DNA of 64,000 nt, taken from the NCBI GenBank assembly GCA_000153385.1, contig CH672374.1:507016-571015 (forward strand). The letters run 5' to 3'. Shown one piece after another: positions 30,756 to 40,384 of the stretch. The translations under genes were made by a program, and so were the position numbers. The notes under the pieces were generated by a model that saw only the letters and a list, made by a program, of their open reading frames with translations, ran no database searches and was not told where the DNA came from. This stretch comes from Flavobacteria bacterium BBFL7 (GTDB taxonomy: Bacteria > Bacteroidota > Bacteroidia > Flavobacteriales > Flavobacteriaceae). Position 1 is the first letter of the stretch. Each line of letters opens with the position of its first letter.

Positions 30756-30879
30756 AGGGAAAGCAAAATACAAAAGTCAAGCCAAGCTGACTGGCACTAA
30801 TTGATAAATTCTAGTTAAGAACGTCGTCTTCTCCAGCTTATTGAAATAAAAAAGTTTTTTAGCATTACTTTAGTAAGGT

Positions 30880-30887
30880 TACATTTG
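30880..30887 (+). promoter_or_regulatory. -7 promoter element of recG
   Basis: TACATTTG matches TAnnTTTG, about 18 bases before the TTG start codon of recG. Confidence 0.6.
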
Positions 30888-30904
30888 TATCAAACCAGGA
30901 AAGA

Positions 30905-33010
30905 TTGCCCACTAATTTTCTACATACACCTATTGATTATCTAAATGGAGTAGGACCAGCTCGTGCTAAGTTATTAAAGGCAGAGTTAGGTATATCAACT
31001 TATGGTGATCTAGCAAATTTATTTCCTAATCGATACATTGATAAAACAAAATATTATAAAATCAATGAATTAGTTCCTGACAGCGCGCATGTTCAAATAG
31101 TAGGTAAAGTGACACACCTTAAAACAATGGGTGATGGACGAGCCAGTAGATTGATTGCTACGTTTATAGATGGAACAGGTAGTATGGAGCTGGTTTGGTT
31201 TAAAGGTCAAAAGTATTTTAAAGACAATTTAAAATTAAATGAGCCTTATGTTGTGTACGGAAAAGTTTCTAAGTACGGCTCTAAGTATAATATCGCACAT
31301 CCAGATGTCGAATTATTGAAAGAGCATAGGTCGCGACAACAAAGTGCGATGACGCCCATTTATCCTTCCACAGAGCAGCTTACTAAACGTAATGTGACCA
31401 ATAAAATGGTTGTGCGCATGATGCAGCAGCTTTTTAGCGAGGTACAAAATTCCTTTACAGAAACTCTATCAGGTCAAATTAGAGCACAACATCAGTTAGT
31501 AGATAAAAATACAGCCATGTATAATGCGCATTTCCCTAAAAGTGCTGCGTTATTACAACAGTCCATATACAGGTTGAAGTTTGAAGAGTTGTTTTTTATT
31601 CAAATGGAATTGCTACTTCAAAATCGTATTAGAAAATCACGTATTAAAGGTTATGCCTTTGAAAAAGTGGGCGAGCAGTTTAATGATTTTTATTCTAATC
31701 ATTTACCATTTGAATTAACAGGTGCTCAAAAACGTGTGGTTAAAGAAATACGTGCAGACATGGGGACTGGAGCGCATATGAATCGTTTATTGCAAGGAGA
31801 TGTAGGGTCTGGTAAAACAATAGTTGCTATTTTAACGTGTTTACTGGCTATAGATAATGGATTTCAAGCTTGTATTATGGCACCTACAGAGATACTAGCA
31901 CAACAACATTTTCAAGGTGTTTCAGAGTTATTAAAAAATACGGGACTTCAAGTAGCTTTGCTTACAGGATCTGTAAAAACTAAAGCGCGTCGCGTCATTC
32001 ATTCTGATTTAGAAGATGGTAGTTTGAATATTTTAATAGGTACACATGCACTTATAGAAGATAAAGTCATATTTAAAAACTTAGGTGTCGCAATTGTTGA
32101 TGAGCAACACAGATTTGGTGTCGCGCAACGTGCAAAATTGTGGAAGAAAAATAACTTGCCACCGCATGTATTAGTAATGACAGCAACACCTATTCCTAGA
32201 ACACTAGCGATGAGTCTTTATGGCGACTTGGATATATCAGTAATTGATGAATTACCACCAGGAAGAAAAGAGATTAAAACGGTTCATAGATATGACAAGA
32301 ATAGATTAGGCGTTTTTTCATTTTTAAAAGAAGAGATTACTAAAGGTCGTCAAGTCTATATGGTTTATCCGTTAATAGAAGAGTCTGAAACTTTAGACTA
32401 TAAAGACCTAATGGATGGTTATGAAAGTGTCGTACGTGAATTTCCCGCACCGCAATATCAAGTTAGTATTGTCCATGGACGTATGAAGCCTGAAGATAAA
32501 GATTATGAAATGGAGCGCTTTGTAAAAGGAGAAACTCAAATCATGGTGGCAACAACAGTGATAGAAGTAGGTGTTAATGTGCCTAATGCAAGTGTTATGG
32601 TAATTGAAAGTGCAGAGCGTTTTGGTCTATCACAATTACATCAATTACGAGGTAGAGTAGGTCGTGGTGCAGATCAAAGTTTCTGCATACTTATGACTAG
32701 TTATAAATTAAGTGCCGAGGCTAAAACTCGAGTAGAAACTATGGTAGCCACCACTGACGGGTTTGAAATTGCTGAGGTGGATTTGAAATTACGAGGTCCT
32801 GGAGATATGATGGGAACTAGACAGAGTGGCGTATTGGCTCTACGTGTTGCAGATATAGTTAAGGATAATGATATTCTAGCCATTGCTAGAAATACAGCTA
32901 TAGATTTACTTCAAAAAGATGCAACTCTTGAATTACCAGAACATGCTAGTATAAAAAAAGTACTTCAGTTTTTACAGTCTAAAAAAGGATTGTGGAAATA
33001 TATAAGCTAA
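30905..33010 (+). CDS. recG: ATP-dependent DNA helicase RecG
   Basis: RecG remodels stalled forks and branched DNA. The 701-aa protein has the full architecture. The N-terminal wedge/OB domain (LNGVGPARAKLLKAELGI, LFPNRYID) is followed by the SF2 motor with Walker A LQGDVGSGKT, DEQH box VDEQHRFGVAQR, VMTATPIPRT and the helicase C block QLHQLRGRVGRG. The TRG motif region includes DLKLRGPGDMMGTRQSG. The start is TTG at about 30905; it matches the conserved FLHTPIDYLNGVGP N-terminus and no ATG is near. Confidence 0.95.
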   Translation: MPTNFLHTPIDYLNGVGPARAKLLKAELGISTYGDLANLFPNRYIDKTKYYKINELVPDSAHVQIVGKVTHLKTMGDGRASRLIATFIDGTGSMELVWFKGQKYFKDNLKLNEPYVVYGKVSKYGSKYNIAHPDVELLKEHRSRQQSAMTPIYPSTEQLTKRNVTNKMVVRMMQQLFSEVQNSFTETLSGQIRAQHQLVDKNTAMYNAHFPKSAALLQQSIYRLKFEELFFIQMELLLQNRIRKSRIKGYAFEKVGEQFNDFYSNHLPFELTGAQKRVVKEIRADMGTGAHMNRLLQGDVGSGKTIVAILTCLLAIDNGFQACIMAPTEILAQQHFQGVSELLKNTGLQVALLTGSVKTKARRVIHSDLEDGSLNILIGTHALIEDKVIFKNLGVAIVDEQHRFGVAQRAKLWKKNNLPPHVLVMTATPIPRTLAMSLYGDLDISVIDELPPGRKEIKTVHRYDKNRLGVFSFLKEEITKGRQVYMVYPLIEESETLDYKDLMDGYESVVREFPAPQYQVSIVHGRMKPEDKDYEMERFVKGETQIMVATTVIEVGVNVPNASVMVIESAERFGLSQLHQLRGRVGRGADQSFCILMTSYKLSAEAKTRVETMVATTDGFEIAEVDLKLRGPGDMMGTRQSGVLALRVADIVKDNDILAIARNTAIDLLQKDATLELPEHASIKKVLQFLQSKKGLWKYIS

Positions 33011-33027
33011 GAATAAATTGTCTATTA

Positions 33028-33055
33028 TTGTTTTTACTTATTTATTATATCTTTG
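33028..33055 (+). promoter_or_regulatory. Bacteroidetes-type promoter of the 33.1-kb barrel gene
   Basis: TTG at 33028-33030 and TATCTTTG at 33048-33055 are 17 bases apart, and the ATG follows 20 bases later. The promoter lies just after the recG stop. Confidence 0.75.
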
Positions 33056-33075
33056 AACAAACCAAAAACTTAACA

Positions 33076-33657
33076 ATGAAGTCATTTTACATTTCTTTAG
33101 TCGCACTATTTCTAGTGACAACAGCAGCACAAGCACAAGATTTTTCTTACGGAATTATAGGTGGATATAACGCCTCTGTTATCGGTAACAATCCAGGTGG
33201 TGGATGGGACGATTATAGATCTGGTTATCACATAGGTGCCATTGCAGAATTTCCACAAGGTGATAAATGGTCTTTTGAGGCTGCAGCTTACTTCTCTGAA
33301 GAAGGTGAAAACTTTGAAAATAATAATACAACCAGTACAGTTTATTTAAGATTCATTAACGTGCCAGTGCACTTTAAATACTATGTATTTGATAATTTCA
33401 GTATTCACGCAGGTCCTCAAGTAGGGTTTTTAATGAATGCAAAACAATCATTTGTTGAAGATGGCGATCGTGTTGAAATCGAAGGAAAAGTAAATAGTTC
33501 TTTTGCCGCAACAGCAGGTCTAGGGTATGACTTTGATAACGGACTTTTTATTAAGGCTACTTATGCACACGGTATTACAGACCTTTTCGATAACGTAGAT
33601 TTCTCTAAAGATGAACGTACTCGAGTAGCACACTTTTCAGTAGGTTATAAGTTCTAA
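33076..33657 (+). CDS. Outer-membrane beta-barrel protein (porin-like, PorT-type fold)
   Basis: From ATG 33076 the protein is 193 aa with signal MKSFYISLVALFLVTTAAQAQ. A longer GTG frame from 32992 overlaps recG and would put 28 unrelated residues in front of the leader. The mature part shows about eight amphipathic strands (SYGIIGGYNASVIG, FSIHAGPQVGFLMN) and ends HFSVGYKF, a barrel-type terminus. No ligand can be inferred. It has its own promoter and terminator, so it is monocistronic. Confidence 0.85.
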   Translation: MKSFYISLVALFLVTTAAQAQDFSYGIIGGYNASVIGNNPGGGWDDYRSGYHIGAIAEFPQGDKWSFEAAAYFSEEGENFENNNTTSTVYLRFINVPVHFKYYVFDNFSIHAGPQVGFLMNAKQSFVEDGDRVEIEGKVNSSFAATAGLGYDFDNGLFIKATYAHGITDLFDNVDFSKDERTRVAHFSVGYKF

Positions 33658-33676
33658 CCATACTTCTTTATCAATT

Positions 33677-33713
33677 AAAAAGCCTGTTTCTTAATGGAAA
33701 CAGGCTTTTTTTT
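33677..33713 (+). terminator. Intrinsic terminator after the barrel gene
   Basis: A 14-bp stem (AAAAAGCCTGTTTC 33677-33690 / GAAACAGGCTTTTT 33697-33710) is followed by more T. The rest of the gap to 33893 shows nothing. Confidence 0.92.
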
Positions 33714-33893
33714 GTCCATGAATGTAGAGGTAATACAGCTCTTCGTAAGGTTTAGGATTATATACGGATAATCTTTTTAAATAAATGAATCCCAGTTGAT
33801 GAGTAAGGATATCTTCCCGATTATAATTGAATTAGTTTAATTCATCAATTATTTAGAATAAGCAAAGCTGATTGATTTAGGAACTCGAAGAGT

Positions 33894-34541
33894 CTATACT
33901 TCCATACGCTTCAATTCTTCATAATTGTTTTTTAAACGCTTTAAAAGAATACCATAGATCAACATATAGATCAAGTATATGAATCCTAAGAATATAATGT
34001 AGATAACCGTCAATATTAAAAAGGTTAGTACATAAAACATGGTTTCATGACCTTCCATTTTACCACTTTCCATTAATTCATTTATCAATGGGTGATTATT
34101 AAGCATATAAATAGTAGTAACCATTCCAGAGATAAATCCTCCTATAATATTATACCAGATATACCACTTCATGGTTTTCCTAGTTTTAATGATGTTTTTC
34201 ATTAAACTACGTGTCGGTTGTGTTGCAGATATGTTTTTGTAATTCTTATAAAATAGATAAATGAAGTATATGATTGCTATAATGTGAATTGCCCATGAAA
34301 TTTTCATAAAATTTGAATCCATAAGTTCTCTAGTAAATTCATCCGGACTGCCTAGAAATGAATAGAGAAAGTTAATACTAGACATTACAGTAAATTCTAT
34401 AATAGCAATTATGAGCAACCATTTTACAATACTGGTTGATTTTTGAGCCAGCATTTTTTTAATATGATCTGCACTTACTCGTGGATATTCCTTATCCTGA
34501 GTATTCCACTTTTCTTTAAGTATATCTAATTGATCCATCAT
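33894..34541 (-). CDS. Four-helix membrane protein, probable anti-sigma partner
   Basis: A 215-aa protein. A soluble N-terminal segment of about 40 residues (MMDQLDILKEKWNTQ...) is followed by four hydrophobic helices (about 39-60, 82-98, 125-147, 166-195) and a basic tail. No zinc-finger anti-sigma motif is visible. The short cytosolic N-terminus and the zero-base spacing behind an ECF sigma gene make a membrane-bound sigma regulator the best inference. This is a positional argument, not a domain match. Confidence 0.65.
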   Translation of the reverse strand: MMDQLDILKEKWNTQDKEYPRVSADHIKKMLAQKSTSIVKWLLIIAIIEFTVMSSINFLYSFLGSPDEFTRELMDSNFMKISWAIHIIAIIYFIYLFYKNYKNISATQPTRSLMKNIIKTRKTMKWYIWYNIIGGFISGMVTTIYMLNNHPLINELMESGKMEGHETMFYVLTFLILTVIYIIFLGFIYLIYMLIYGILLKRLKNNYEELKRMEV

Positions 34542-35036
34542 TTATGGATTTATAATGTTAGTTAATTTTGTTTTCACTCGGTTCATTTTCACTCTAGCAT
34601 TTACTTCACTTATTCCCAGTGTTTCTGAAATTTCTTTATAATTCTTATCTTCTAAATACAGAAAAACAAGAGCCTTTTCAATATCGTTAAGTTGTTTCAC
34701 CGCGCCGTATAATAATGTTAACTGCTCTGCAGTTTCATCATCTTCTTGTAAATCAGTTATTTTAAACTGGACATTTTCATAGTCTGTCGTTTTAACACGT
34801 CTAGTGGATTTGCGATACAATGTGATAGCAGTATTAAGAGCTACACGATACATCCATGTAGAGAATTTTGCGTCTCCTCTAAATTTTGGATATGCTTTCC
34901 ATAGTTGTATAGTCACCTCTTGAAAAAGATCATTGTGCGCATCTTGATCATTAGTATACAGTCTACATATTTTGTGGACTATATTCTGGTTTTCTTCCAG
35001 TTGTTTAATAAATTCTGCTTCGAGTTGTTGACTCAC
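34542..35036 (-). CDS. ECF-type RNA polymerase sigma factor
   Basis: A 164-aa sigma-70 family factor of the extracytoplasmic type. Region 2 is seen as NDLFQEVTIQLWKAYPKFRGDAKFSTWMYRVALNTAI, a textbook -10-binding helix set (given by its ends, residues about 36-74). Region 4 is DIEKALVFLYLEDKNYKEI with the helix-turn-helix SETLGISEVNARVKMNRVKTKL. The linker between them is short and acidic. It leads the operon with the membrane protein. Target promoters cannot be told. Confidence 0.93.
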   Translation of the reverse strand: MSQQLEAEFIKQLEENQNIVHKICRLYTNDQDAHNDLFQEVTIQLWKAYPKFRGDAKFSTWMYRVALNTAITLYRKSTRRVKTTDYENVQFKITDLQEDDETAEQLTLLYGAVKQLNDIEKALVFLYLEDKNYKEISETLGISEVNARVKMNRVKTKLTNIINP

Positions 35037-35119
35037 ATGTATTGATTAGGTTATTGTATAAGTGTCGTCCAGATAGGTAATGTTACAAATAGATGGTAAA
35101 ATAATTGATTTTGTGAACA

Positions 35120-35135
35120 CGCTTTCGCGAAAGCG
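35120..35135. repeat. Iterated palindrome copy 9 (intergenic, sigma factor / lpdA)
   Basis: Full 16-bp CGCTTTCGCGAAAGCG in the divergent gap, 58 bases upstream of the lpdA -7 element. Confidence 0.95.
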
Positions 35136-35192
35136 TACAAATTACTACCCTAATTAATACCCAAAATCAAAGTCTATCCATCGAGCCTTTCT

Positions 35193-35200
35193 TATCTTTG
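35193..35200 (+). promoter_or_regulatory. -7 promoter element of lpdA
   Basis: TATCTTTG matches TAnnTTTG, with a 30-base leader to the ATG at 35231. Confidence 0.65.
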
Positions 35201-35230
35201 AATTATAATTGAAACCATTAAATTCTCAAT

Positions 35231-36634
35231 ATGAGTACATACGATGTAGCAATAATAGGATCAGGTCCTGGAGGATACGTAGCAGCAATACGTTGCGCAC
35301 AACTAGGTATGAAAACTGCCATTATTGAAAAATATAACACACTAGGAGGAACCTGTCTTAACGTAGGATGTATTCCTTCAAAAGCATTATTAGATTCATC
35401 TCATCACTATGACGATGCGATGAAACATTTTGAAGATCATGGAATAGAAATTCCTGGAGATATCAAAATCAATTTTGAAAAAATGATAGCTCGTAAAGCG
35501 CAGGTTGTAAAACAAACTTGTGATGGAGTTTCTTTTTTAATGAAGAAAAATGATATCGACGTCTATACGGGAATGGGATCTTTTAAAGATGCTACTCATA
35601 TCAATATTGATGGTGAAGATGGAACTCAAACTATCGAGGCAAAAAATACTATCATCGCTACAGGATCAAAACCTGGTAGTTTACCATTCATATCGTTAGA
35701 TAAAGAAAGAGTAATCACCTCTACTGAAGCGCTTACTCTCAAAGAAATTCCTAAACACATGATTGTTATAGGTGGTGGAGTTATAGGACTTGAACTAGGT
35801 CAGGTGTATCGCAGACTAGGTGCAGAGGTAACTGTAATTGAATATATGGATCGTATTACTCCTGTAATGGATAAGATGCTTTCTAAAGAGTTGATGAAAG
35901 TTCTTAAAAAGCAAAAGATTAAATTTCATTTATCGCATGCTGTAAATAAGGTAGAGCGCAATGGAGATGAAGTAACGGTCACTGCAAAAAATAAAAAAGG
36001 TGAAGAGGTTACATTTACAGGTGATTACTGTCTAGTATCTGTAGGTAGAAGACCTTATACCGATAAATTAAATGCTACAGCCGCTGGAGTTAAAATTAAC
36101 GAGCGTGGACAGGTAGAAACTAATGAACATTTACAGACTAATGTATCAAACATTTATGCTATAGGTGATGTAGTGAAAGGAGCTATGCTCGCACACAAGG
36201 CCGAAGAAGAAGGTACATTTGTAGCAGAGACTATTGCAGGTCAAAAACCACATATCAATTATAACTTAATTCCTAATGTAATTTATACCTGGCCAGAAGT
36301 GGCAAGTGTAGGAAAGACTGAAGAAGAATTGAAGGAAGCTGGAACTGCAATTAAAGTAGGGCAGTTTCCTATGAGAGCTCTAGGTAGAGCAAGAGCAAGT
36401 GGAGACATAGACGGTATGGTTAAAATCATCGCAGATGAGAAAACTGACGAAGTACTAGGTGTTCATATGATAGGTGCACGTGTCGCTGATTTAATAGCCG
36501 AAGCGGTAACCGCAATGGAGTTCCGTGCGAGTGCTGAAGATATCGCGCGTATGTCACATGCACATCCTACCTATGCCGAAGCGGTTAAGGAAGCCGCACT
36601 AGCGGCAACTGCAGATAGAGCGTTGCACGTTTAA
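35231..36634 (+). CDS. lpdA: Dihydrolipoyl dehydrogenase
   Basis: This is the E3 subunit of 2-oxoacid dehydrogenase complexes, which re-oxidises lipoamide with NAD+. The 467-aa protein has the FAD fold GSGPGGYVAAIRCAQ and the redox disulfide GGTCLNVGCIPSKALL (C42, C47). The NAD fold is VIGGGVIGLELGQVY, the second FAD motif is NIYAIGDVVKGAMLAHKAEEE, and the C-terminal SHAHPTYAEA carries the catalytic His-Glu pair. It stands alone with its own promoter and terminator, so it is likely shared between complexes encoded elsewhere. Confidence 0.97.
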   Translation: MSTYDVAIIGSGPGGYVAAIRCAQLGMKTAIIEKYNTLGGTCLNVGCIPSKALLDSSHHYDDAMKHFEDHGIEIPGDIKINFEKMIARKAQVVKQTCDGVSFLMKKNDIDVYTGMGSFKDATHINIDGEDGTQTIEAKNTIIATGSKPGSLPFISLDKERVITSTEALTLKEIPKHMIVIGGGVIGLELGQVYRRLGAEVTVIEYMDRITPVMDKMLSKELMKVLKKQKIKFHLSHAVNKVERNGDEVTVTAKNKKGEEVTFTGDYCLVSVGRRPYTDKLNATAAGVKINERGQVETNEHLQTNVSNIYAIGDVVKGAMLAHKAEEEGTFVAETIAGQKPHINYNLIPNVIYTWPEVASVGKTEEELKEAGTAIKVGQFPMRALGRARASGDIDGMVKIIADEKTDEVLGVHMIGARVADLIAEAVTAMEFRASAEDIARMSHAHPTYAEAVKEAALAATADRALHV

Positions 36635-36657
36635 TAACAATAAACTTTTTTATATCA

Positions 36658-36692
36658 TAAAGCCGATTCATTTTTTGAATCGGCTTTATTTT
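36658..36692 (+). terminator. Intrinsic terminator after lpdA
   Basis: A 13-bp stem (TAAAGCCGATTCA 36658-36670 / TGAATCGGCTTTA 36676-36688) with a T loop is followed by TTTT. Confidence 0.88.
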
Positions 36693-36715
36693 AACATAAC
36701 TTTTAAAACTGAGAT

Positions 36716-36754
36716 AAATGGTTTTAACGTAACTGATACAACTAACAACCATTT
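36716..36754. repeat. Inverted repeat upstream of the TonB receptor
   Basis: AAATGGTT (36716-36723) and AACCATTT (36747-36754) form a perfect 8-bp inverted repeat around 23 bases. The repeat ends 9 bases before the ATG. It could be an operator or a leader hairpin. Confidence 0.45.
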
Positions 36755-36763
36755 TAATTTATC

Positions 36764-39001
36764 ATGTCCTATCACTCCCGTATTACTTCGTTACTAACAT
36801 TATTTTTATTTTTAACCAGCTTAATGACTTTTGCCCATACCATTACTGGTTATGTAACAGATGAAAATGGACGTCCCATTAAAGATCTTTACATTCTTCA
36901 AAAAGGAACAGAAAATCATACGCATACTAATAGTCAAGGTTTTTTTAGCATTGAAAATGTAGATAAGAATCAGGTTCTATTGTTTACTCATGTAGGATAT
37001 GAGTCTTCTGAAGTTGTTATAGATGATCCTGCAGTTGTACTACAAATTATAATGAATACAACATCTGTAGATTTAGATGCGGTAGTGATCAGTAATAATG
37101 TAGATACATTTAATACACTAGCATTATTAGATTTACAAATCAATCCTGTAAATTCTTCACAGGAAATTTTACAAACGGTTCCAGGATTGTTTATCGGTCA
37201 GCATGCTGGTGGAGGAAAGGCAGAGCAATTGTTTCTAAGAGGTTTTGATATAGACCATGGTACAGATGTCGCTATAGGTGTTGATGGTATGCCTGTTAAT
37301 ATGGTATCTCATGCCCATGGACAAGGCTATGCAGATTTACATTTTTTGATACCAGAAACGATTAACTCTATAGATTATGGAAAAGGTAGTTATGATGCTA
37401 GCAAAGGTAATTTTGCTACAGCGGGACATGTAAACTTGAATACTAAAGAGTTCTTGCAACGCAACTTAATTCAAACAGAAATAGGAGATTTTAATTACCA
37501 ACGTTTATTAAGTATGTTTAATGTGGTTGATAATTCAAATACCAGTGCCTATGTTGCCACTGAATACATCACTTTTGACGGGCCTTTTGATAGTCCGCAA
37601 AATTTTGATCGATTTAATATCTTTTCTAAATTAAACCATAGAACAAAAACTGGTGGTGAATTTAATTTAACAGCATCCTACTTTACAAGCGAATGGGATG
37701 CTAGTGGTCAGATTCCAGAACGTGCAGTAGCTAGCGGTTTAATTGGTAGATTTGGTGCTATTGATGATACTGAAGGAGGAAGCACCTCTAGAACTAATCT
37801 CAATTTGACCTACAACTTCAATTTAAGCGATACTGAACAGCTTAAGACACAAGCATACTATACTCATTATAATTTTGAGTTATTCTCTAATTTCACTTTT
37901 TTCTTAGAAGATCCTTTAAATGGTGATCAGATTAAACAACAAGAAAGTAGAGACCTGGTAGGTATTAATGCTTTTTATAATAAAGAGTATATCATTGGCG
38001 ATAATAATCTCGATTGGTACACTGGTATTAGTTTACGTAACGATAGAACAGATGGAAGTTCATTAGCAAGAACTCTAAACAGAAGAACAACTTTAGAGCA
38101 AATACAATTGGGTGATATTAATGAGACCAATTCATCTTTATGGACAGGTTTAGAATACATTACAGGTAATTGGAATATAGATGCTGGAATAAGATTAGAG
38201 CATTTCAAATTTGTTTATCGTGATGGATTAGATAATAGTTTTCATACTCTATCACAAGAAGCTACGGCGTTATTACCAAAACTTAATTTGGCTTATCAGG
38301 CTAGTAGTAATTGGCAATTATATTTAAAAAACGGAATAGGATTACATAGTAATGATACACGAGTTGTGATACAGAATGAAGCAGATAAAATCCTGCCTAA
38401 ATCATATGGATCTGATTTAGGAACTATTTTCAAACCTACAAATCGTCTAGTTGTTAATACCGCATTATGGTATTTATATCTAGAGCAAGAATTTGTTTAT
38501 GTTGGAGATGCAGGAGTAGTGGAGCCTAGTGGTAAAACAGAACGCTTTGGTTTTGATTTGGGAATCAACTATCAACTTACAGATTATTTATTTTTAGATT
38601 CAAATCTTAACTATGCTCATGCTAGAGCTATTGAAGAGACTGATGGAGAAGATTATATACCATTAGCTCCAGAATGGACCAGCACAGGTGGTTTAAGTCT
38701 TAAAAACTATAAAGGTTGGAATGCATCCTTAAGATATCGTTACATCGCAGATCGTGCTGCAAATGAAGATAAAAGTATTATCGCTCAAGGTTACTTTGTA
38801 AATGAGCTTAATGTAAACTATGACTTTAGCAAGCGTTTAAATGTAGGTTTCACAATAGAAAACCTATTTGATGTAGAGTGGAATGAAACACAATTTGCTA
38901 CTGAGACAAGATTACAAAACGAAACGGCATCTGTAGAAGAGATTCATTTTACACCAGGAACGCCATTCTTCATTAAAGGCAGATTAGTTTATTCTTTTTA
39001 A
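36764..39001 (+). CDS. TonB-dependent outer-membrane receptor
   Basis: A 745-aa receptor importing an unknown substrate with TonB energy. Signal peptide 1-24 is followed by a carboxypeptidase-like regulatory domain (ITGYVTDENGRPIKDLYILQ, about 27-105). The plug has VNSSQEILQTVPGLFIGQHAGGG and LFLRGFDIDHGTDVAIGVDG. A 22-strand-type barrel runs to the end (FFIKGRLVYSF). The plug stretch NMVSHAHGQGYADLHF is unusually His-rich, which may indicate metal contact. No SusD partner follows, so polysaccharide uptake is unlikely. Confidence 0.9.
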   Translation: MSYHSRITSLLTLFLFLTSLMTFAHTITGYVTDENGRPIKDLYILQKGTENHTHTNSQGFFSIENVDKNQVLLFTHVGYESSEVVIDDPAVVLQIIMNTTSVDLDAVVISNNVDTFNTLALLDLQINPVNSSQEILQTVPGLFIGQHAGGGKAEQLFLRGFDIDHGTDVAIGVDGMPVNMVSHAHGQGYADLHFLIPETINSIDYGKGSYDASKGNFATAGHVNLNTKEFLQRNLIQTEIGDFNYQRLLSMFNVVDNSNTSAYVATEYITFDGPFDSPQNFDRFNIFSKLNHRTKTGGEFNLTASYFTSEWDASGQIPERAVASGLIGRFGAIDDTEGGSTSRTNLNLTYNFNLSDTEQLKTQAYYTHYNFELFSNFTFFLEDPLNGDQIKQQESRDLVGINAFYNKEYIIGDNNLDWYTGISLRNDRTDGSSLARTLNRRTTLEQIQLGDINETNSSLWTGLEYITGNWNIDAGIRLEHFKFVYRDGLDNSFHTLSQEATALLPKLNLAYQASSNWQLYLKNGIGLHSNDTRVVIQNEADKILPKSYGSDLGTIFKPTNRLVVNTALWYLYLEQEFVYVGDAGVVEPSGKTERFGFDLGINYQLTDYLFLDSNLNYAHARAIEETDGEDYIPLAPEWTSTGGLSLKNYKGWNASLRYRYIADRAANEDKSIIAQGYFVNELNVNYDFSKRLNVGFTIENLFDVEWNETQFATETRLQNETASVEEIHFTPGTPFFIKGRLVYSF

Positions 39002-39055
39002 TAGTTTGATGTCGATATTGTGGTATCATAGATAACTTCCAGTTATTTTTACCAT

Positions 39056-40375
39056 GTGAGAAAAACAAGAGCTACATACCGCTTTAAAATTGATCAAGTT
39101 TCTACTATAAAAAATCAATTATTAAGTTTTTATAGTGCAGATAAATATTTGATGCTTCTAGATAGCAATCATGGCGGAACAGGTCATGATACTTATCATA
39201 CTTTACTCGCCGTAGGATGTATCGATTCTTTATCGTGTTCTTATGTTGATGCTTTTTGTAAACTAGAACAGTTTCATAAGGAATACCAAGACTGGATTTT
39301 TGGCTATCTAGGATATGATTTAAAAAATGATTTAGAACATTTAGAGAGTGCAAATCCCGATGGTATTCAATTTCCGGATTTATATTTTTATGTTCCCGAA
39401 TTAATTTTTGAATTATCTGATGATTATTTATACATTCATAGTTATCACGCTAGTGAAATCGATTCCAAAAAGTTGTTGGATAGAATTCAAGCACATCGGG
39501 TAAAGCAAGCTAAAACTGTTTTTGAGCCTAGTAGATTAATTGCTAAAGACACCAAAACAAGTTATCTTGAAAAAGCCCAAGAATTTCTCAGTCATATCTA
39601 TCGTGGAGATATTTATGAAGCCAATTTTTGTACAGAGTTCTATGCAGAAAATGTTTCACTAGACACTTTAAAGGCATTCAAAGAATTGAATGAAATTAGT
39701 GAACCACCTTTTGCAGTATATGCTCGATTGAATTCATATCATGTGATGAGCGCAAGCCCAGAGCGGTATCTCAAAAAAATAGGCAATCAACTTATTTCTC
39801 AACCTATTAAAGGAACTGCAAAACGATCATTAGATATAGTAGAGGATGAGTTCTTAAAGTCAGAATTGTTTAATGACCCTAAAGAACGATCTGAAAATGT
39901 TATGATTGTAGATCTAGTACGTAATGATTTATCTAGAATTGCTGCAAAGGGTAGTGTTGAGGTAAAAGAATTGTATGGAATCTACAGCTTTAAACAGGTA
40001 CATCAAATGATCAGTACGGTTACCGCTACCATAAAACAAGGGCTTAGTTTTATAGATGTTTTAAAAGCCACTTTTCCCATGGGAAGTATGACAGGTGCGC
40101 CTAAGATAAGCGCCATGAACATCATCGAAAATAATGAATCATTTAAAAGAGGTCTCTACAGTGGTGCTATCGGTTATATTAAGCCAGATGGTGATTTTGA
40201 TTTTAATGTAGTTATACGCAGTATTTTATATAATCAAGATAATAAATACCTTTCATTTGGAGTAGGTAGTGCTATTACCGCAGCAGCTCAACCAGAGAAA
40301 GAATATCAAGAATGTTTGTTAAAAGCAAAGGCAATGATTGAAGTATTGAATCATCAAGGAATTTCTTTTGATTAA
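39056..40375 (+). CDS. pabB: Aminodeoxychorismate synthase component I (PabB-like)
   Basis: This chorismate-utilising enzyme probably makes 4-amino-4-deoxychorismate for folate. The 439-aa protein has the C-terminal chorismate-binding domain: HIYRGDIYEANFCTEF, SASPERYLKK, PIKGTAKR, IVDLVRNDLSRIA and TFPMGSMTGAPKISAM. It ends GVGSAITAAAQPEKEYQECLLKA. The variant ITAAAQPEKE stands where ITADSxPExE is usual. The start is GTG at 39056, the only candidate before codon 33. No pabA is adjacent. Anthranilate synthase is the alternative but fits less well. tilS begins 9 bases later. Confidence 0.85.
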   Translation: MRKTRATYRFKIDQVSTIKNQLLSFYSADKYLMLLDSNHGGTGHDTYHTLLAVGCIDSLSCSYVDAFCKLEQFHKEYQDWIFGYLGYDLKNDLEHLESANPDGIQFPDLYFYVPELIFELSDDYLYIHSYHASEIDSKKLLDRIQAHRVKQAKTVFEPSRLIAKDTKTSYLEKAQEFLSHIYRGDIYEANFCTEFYAENVSLDTLKAFKELNEISEPPFAVYARLNSYHVMSASPERYLKKIGNQLISQPIKGTAKRSLDIVEDEFLKSELFNDPKERSENVMIVDLVRNDLSRIAAKGSVEVKELYGIYSFKQVHQMISTVTATIKQGLSFIDVLKATFPMGSMTGAPKISAMNIIENNESFKRGLYSGAIGYIKPDGDFDFNVVIRSILYNQDNKYLSFGVGSAITAAAQPEKEYQECLLKAKAMIEVLNHQGISFD

Positions 40376-40384
40376 ATTTGTGTT

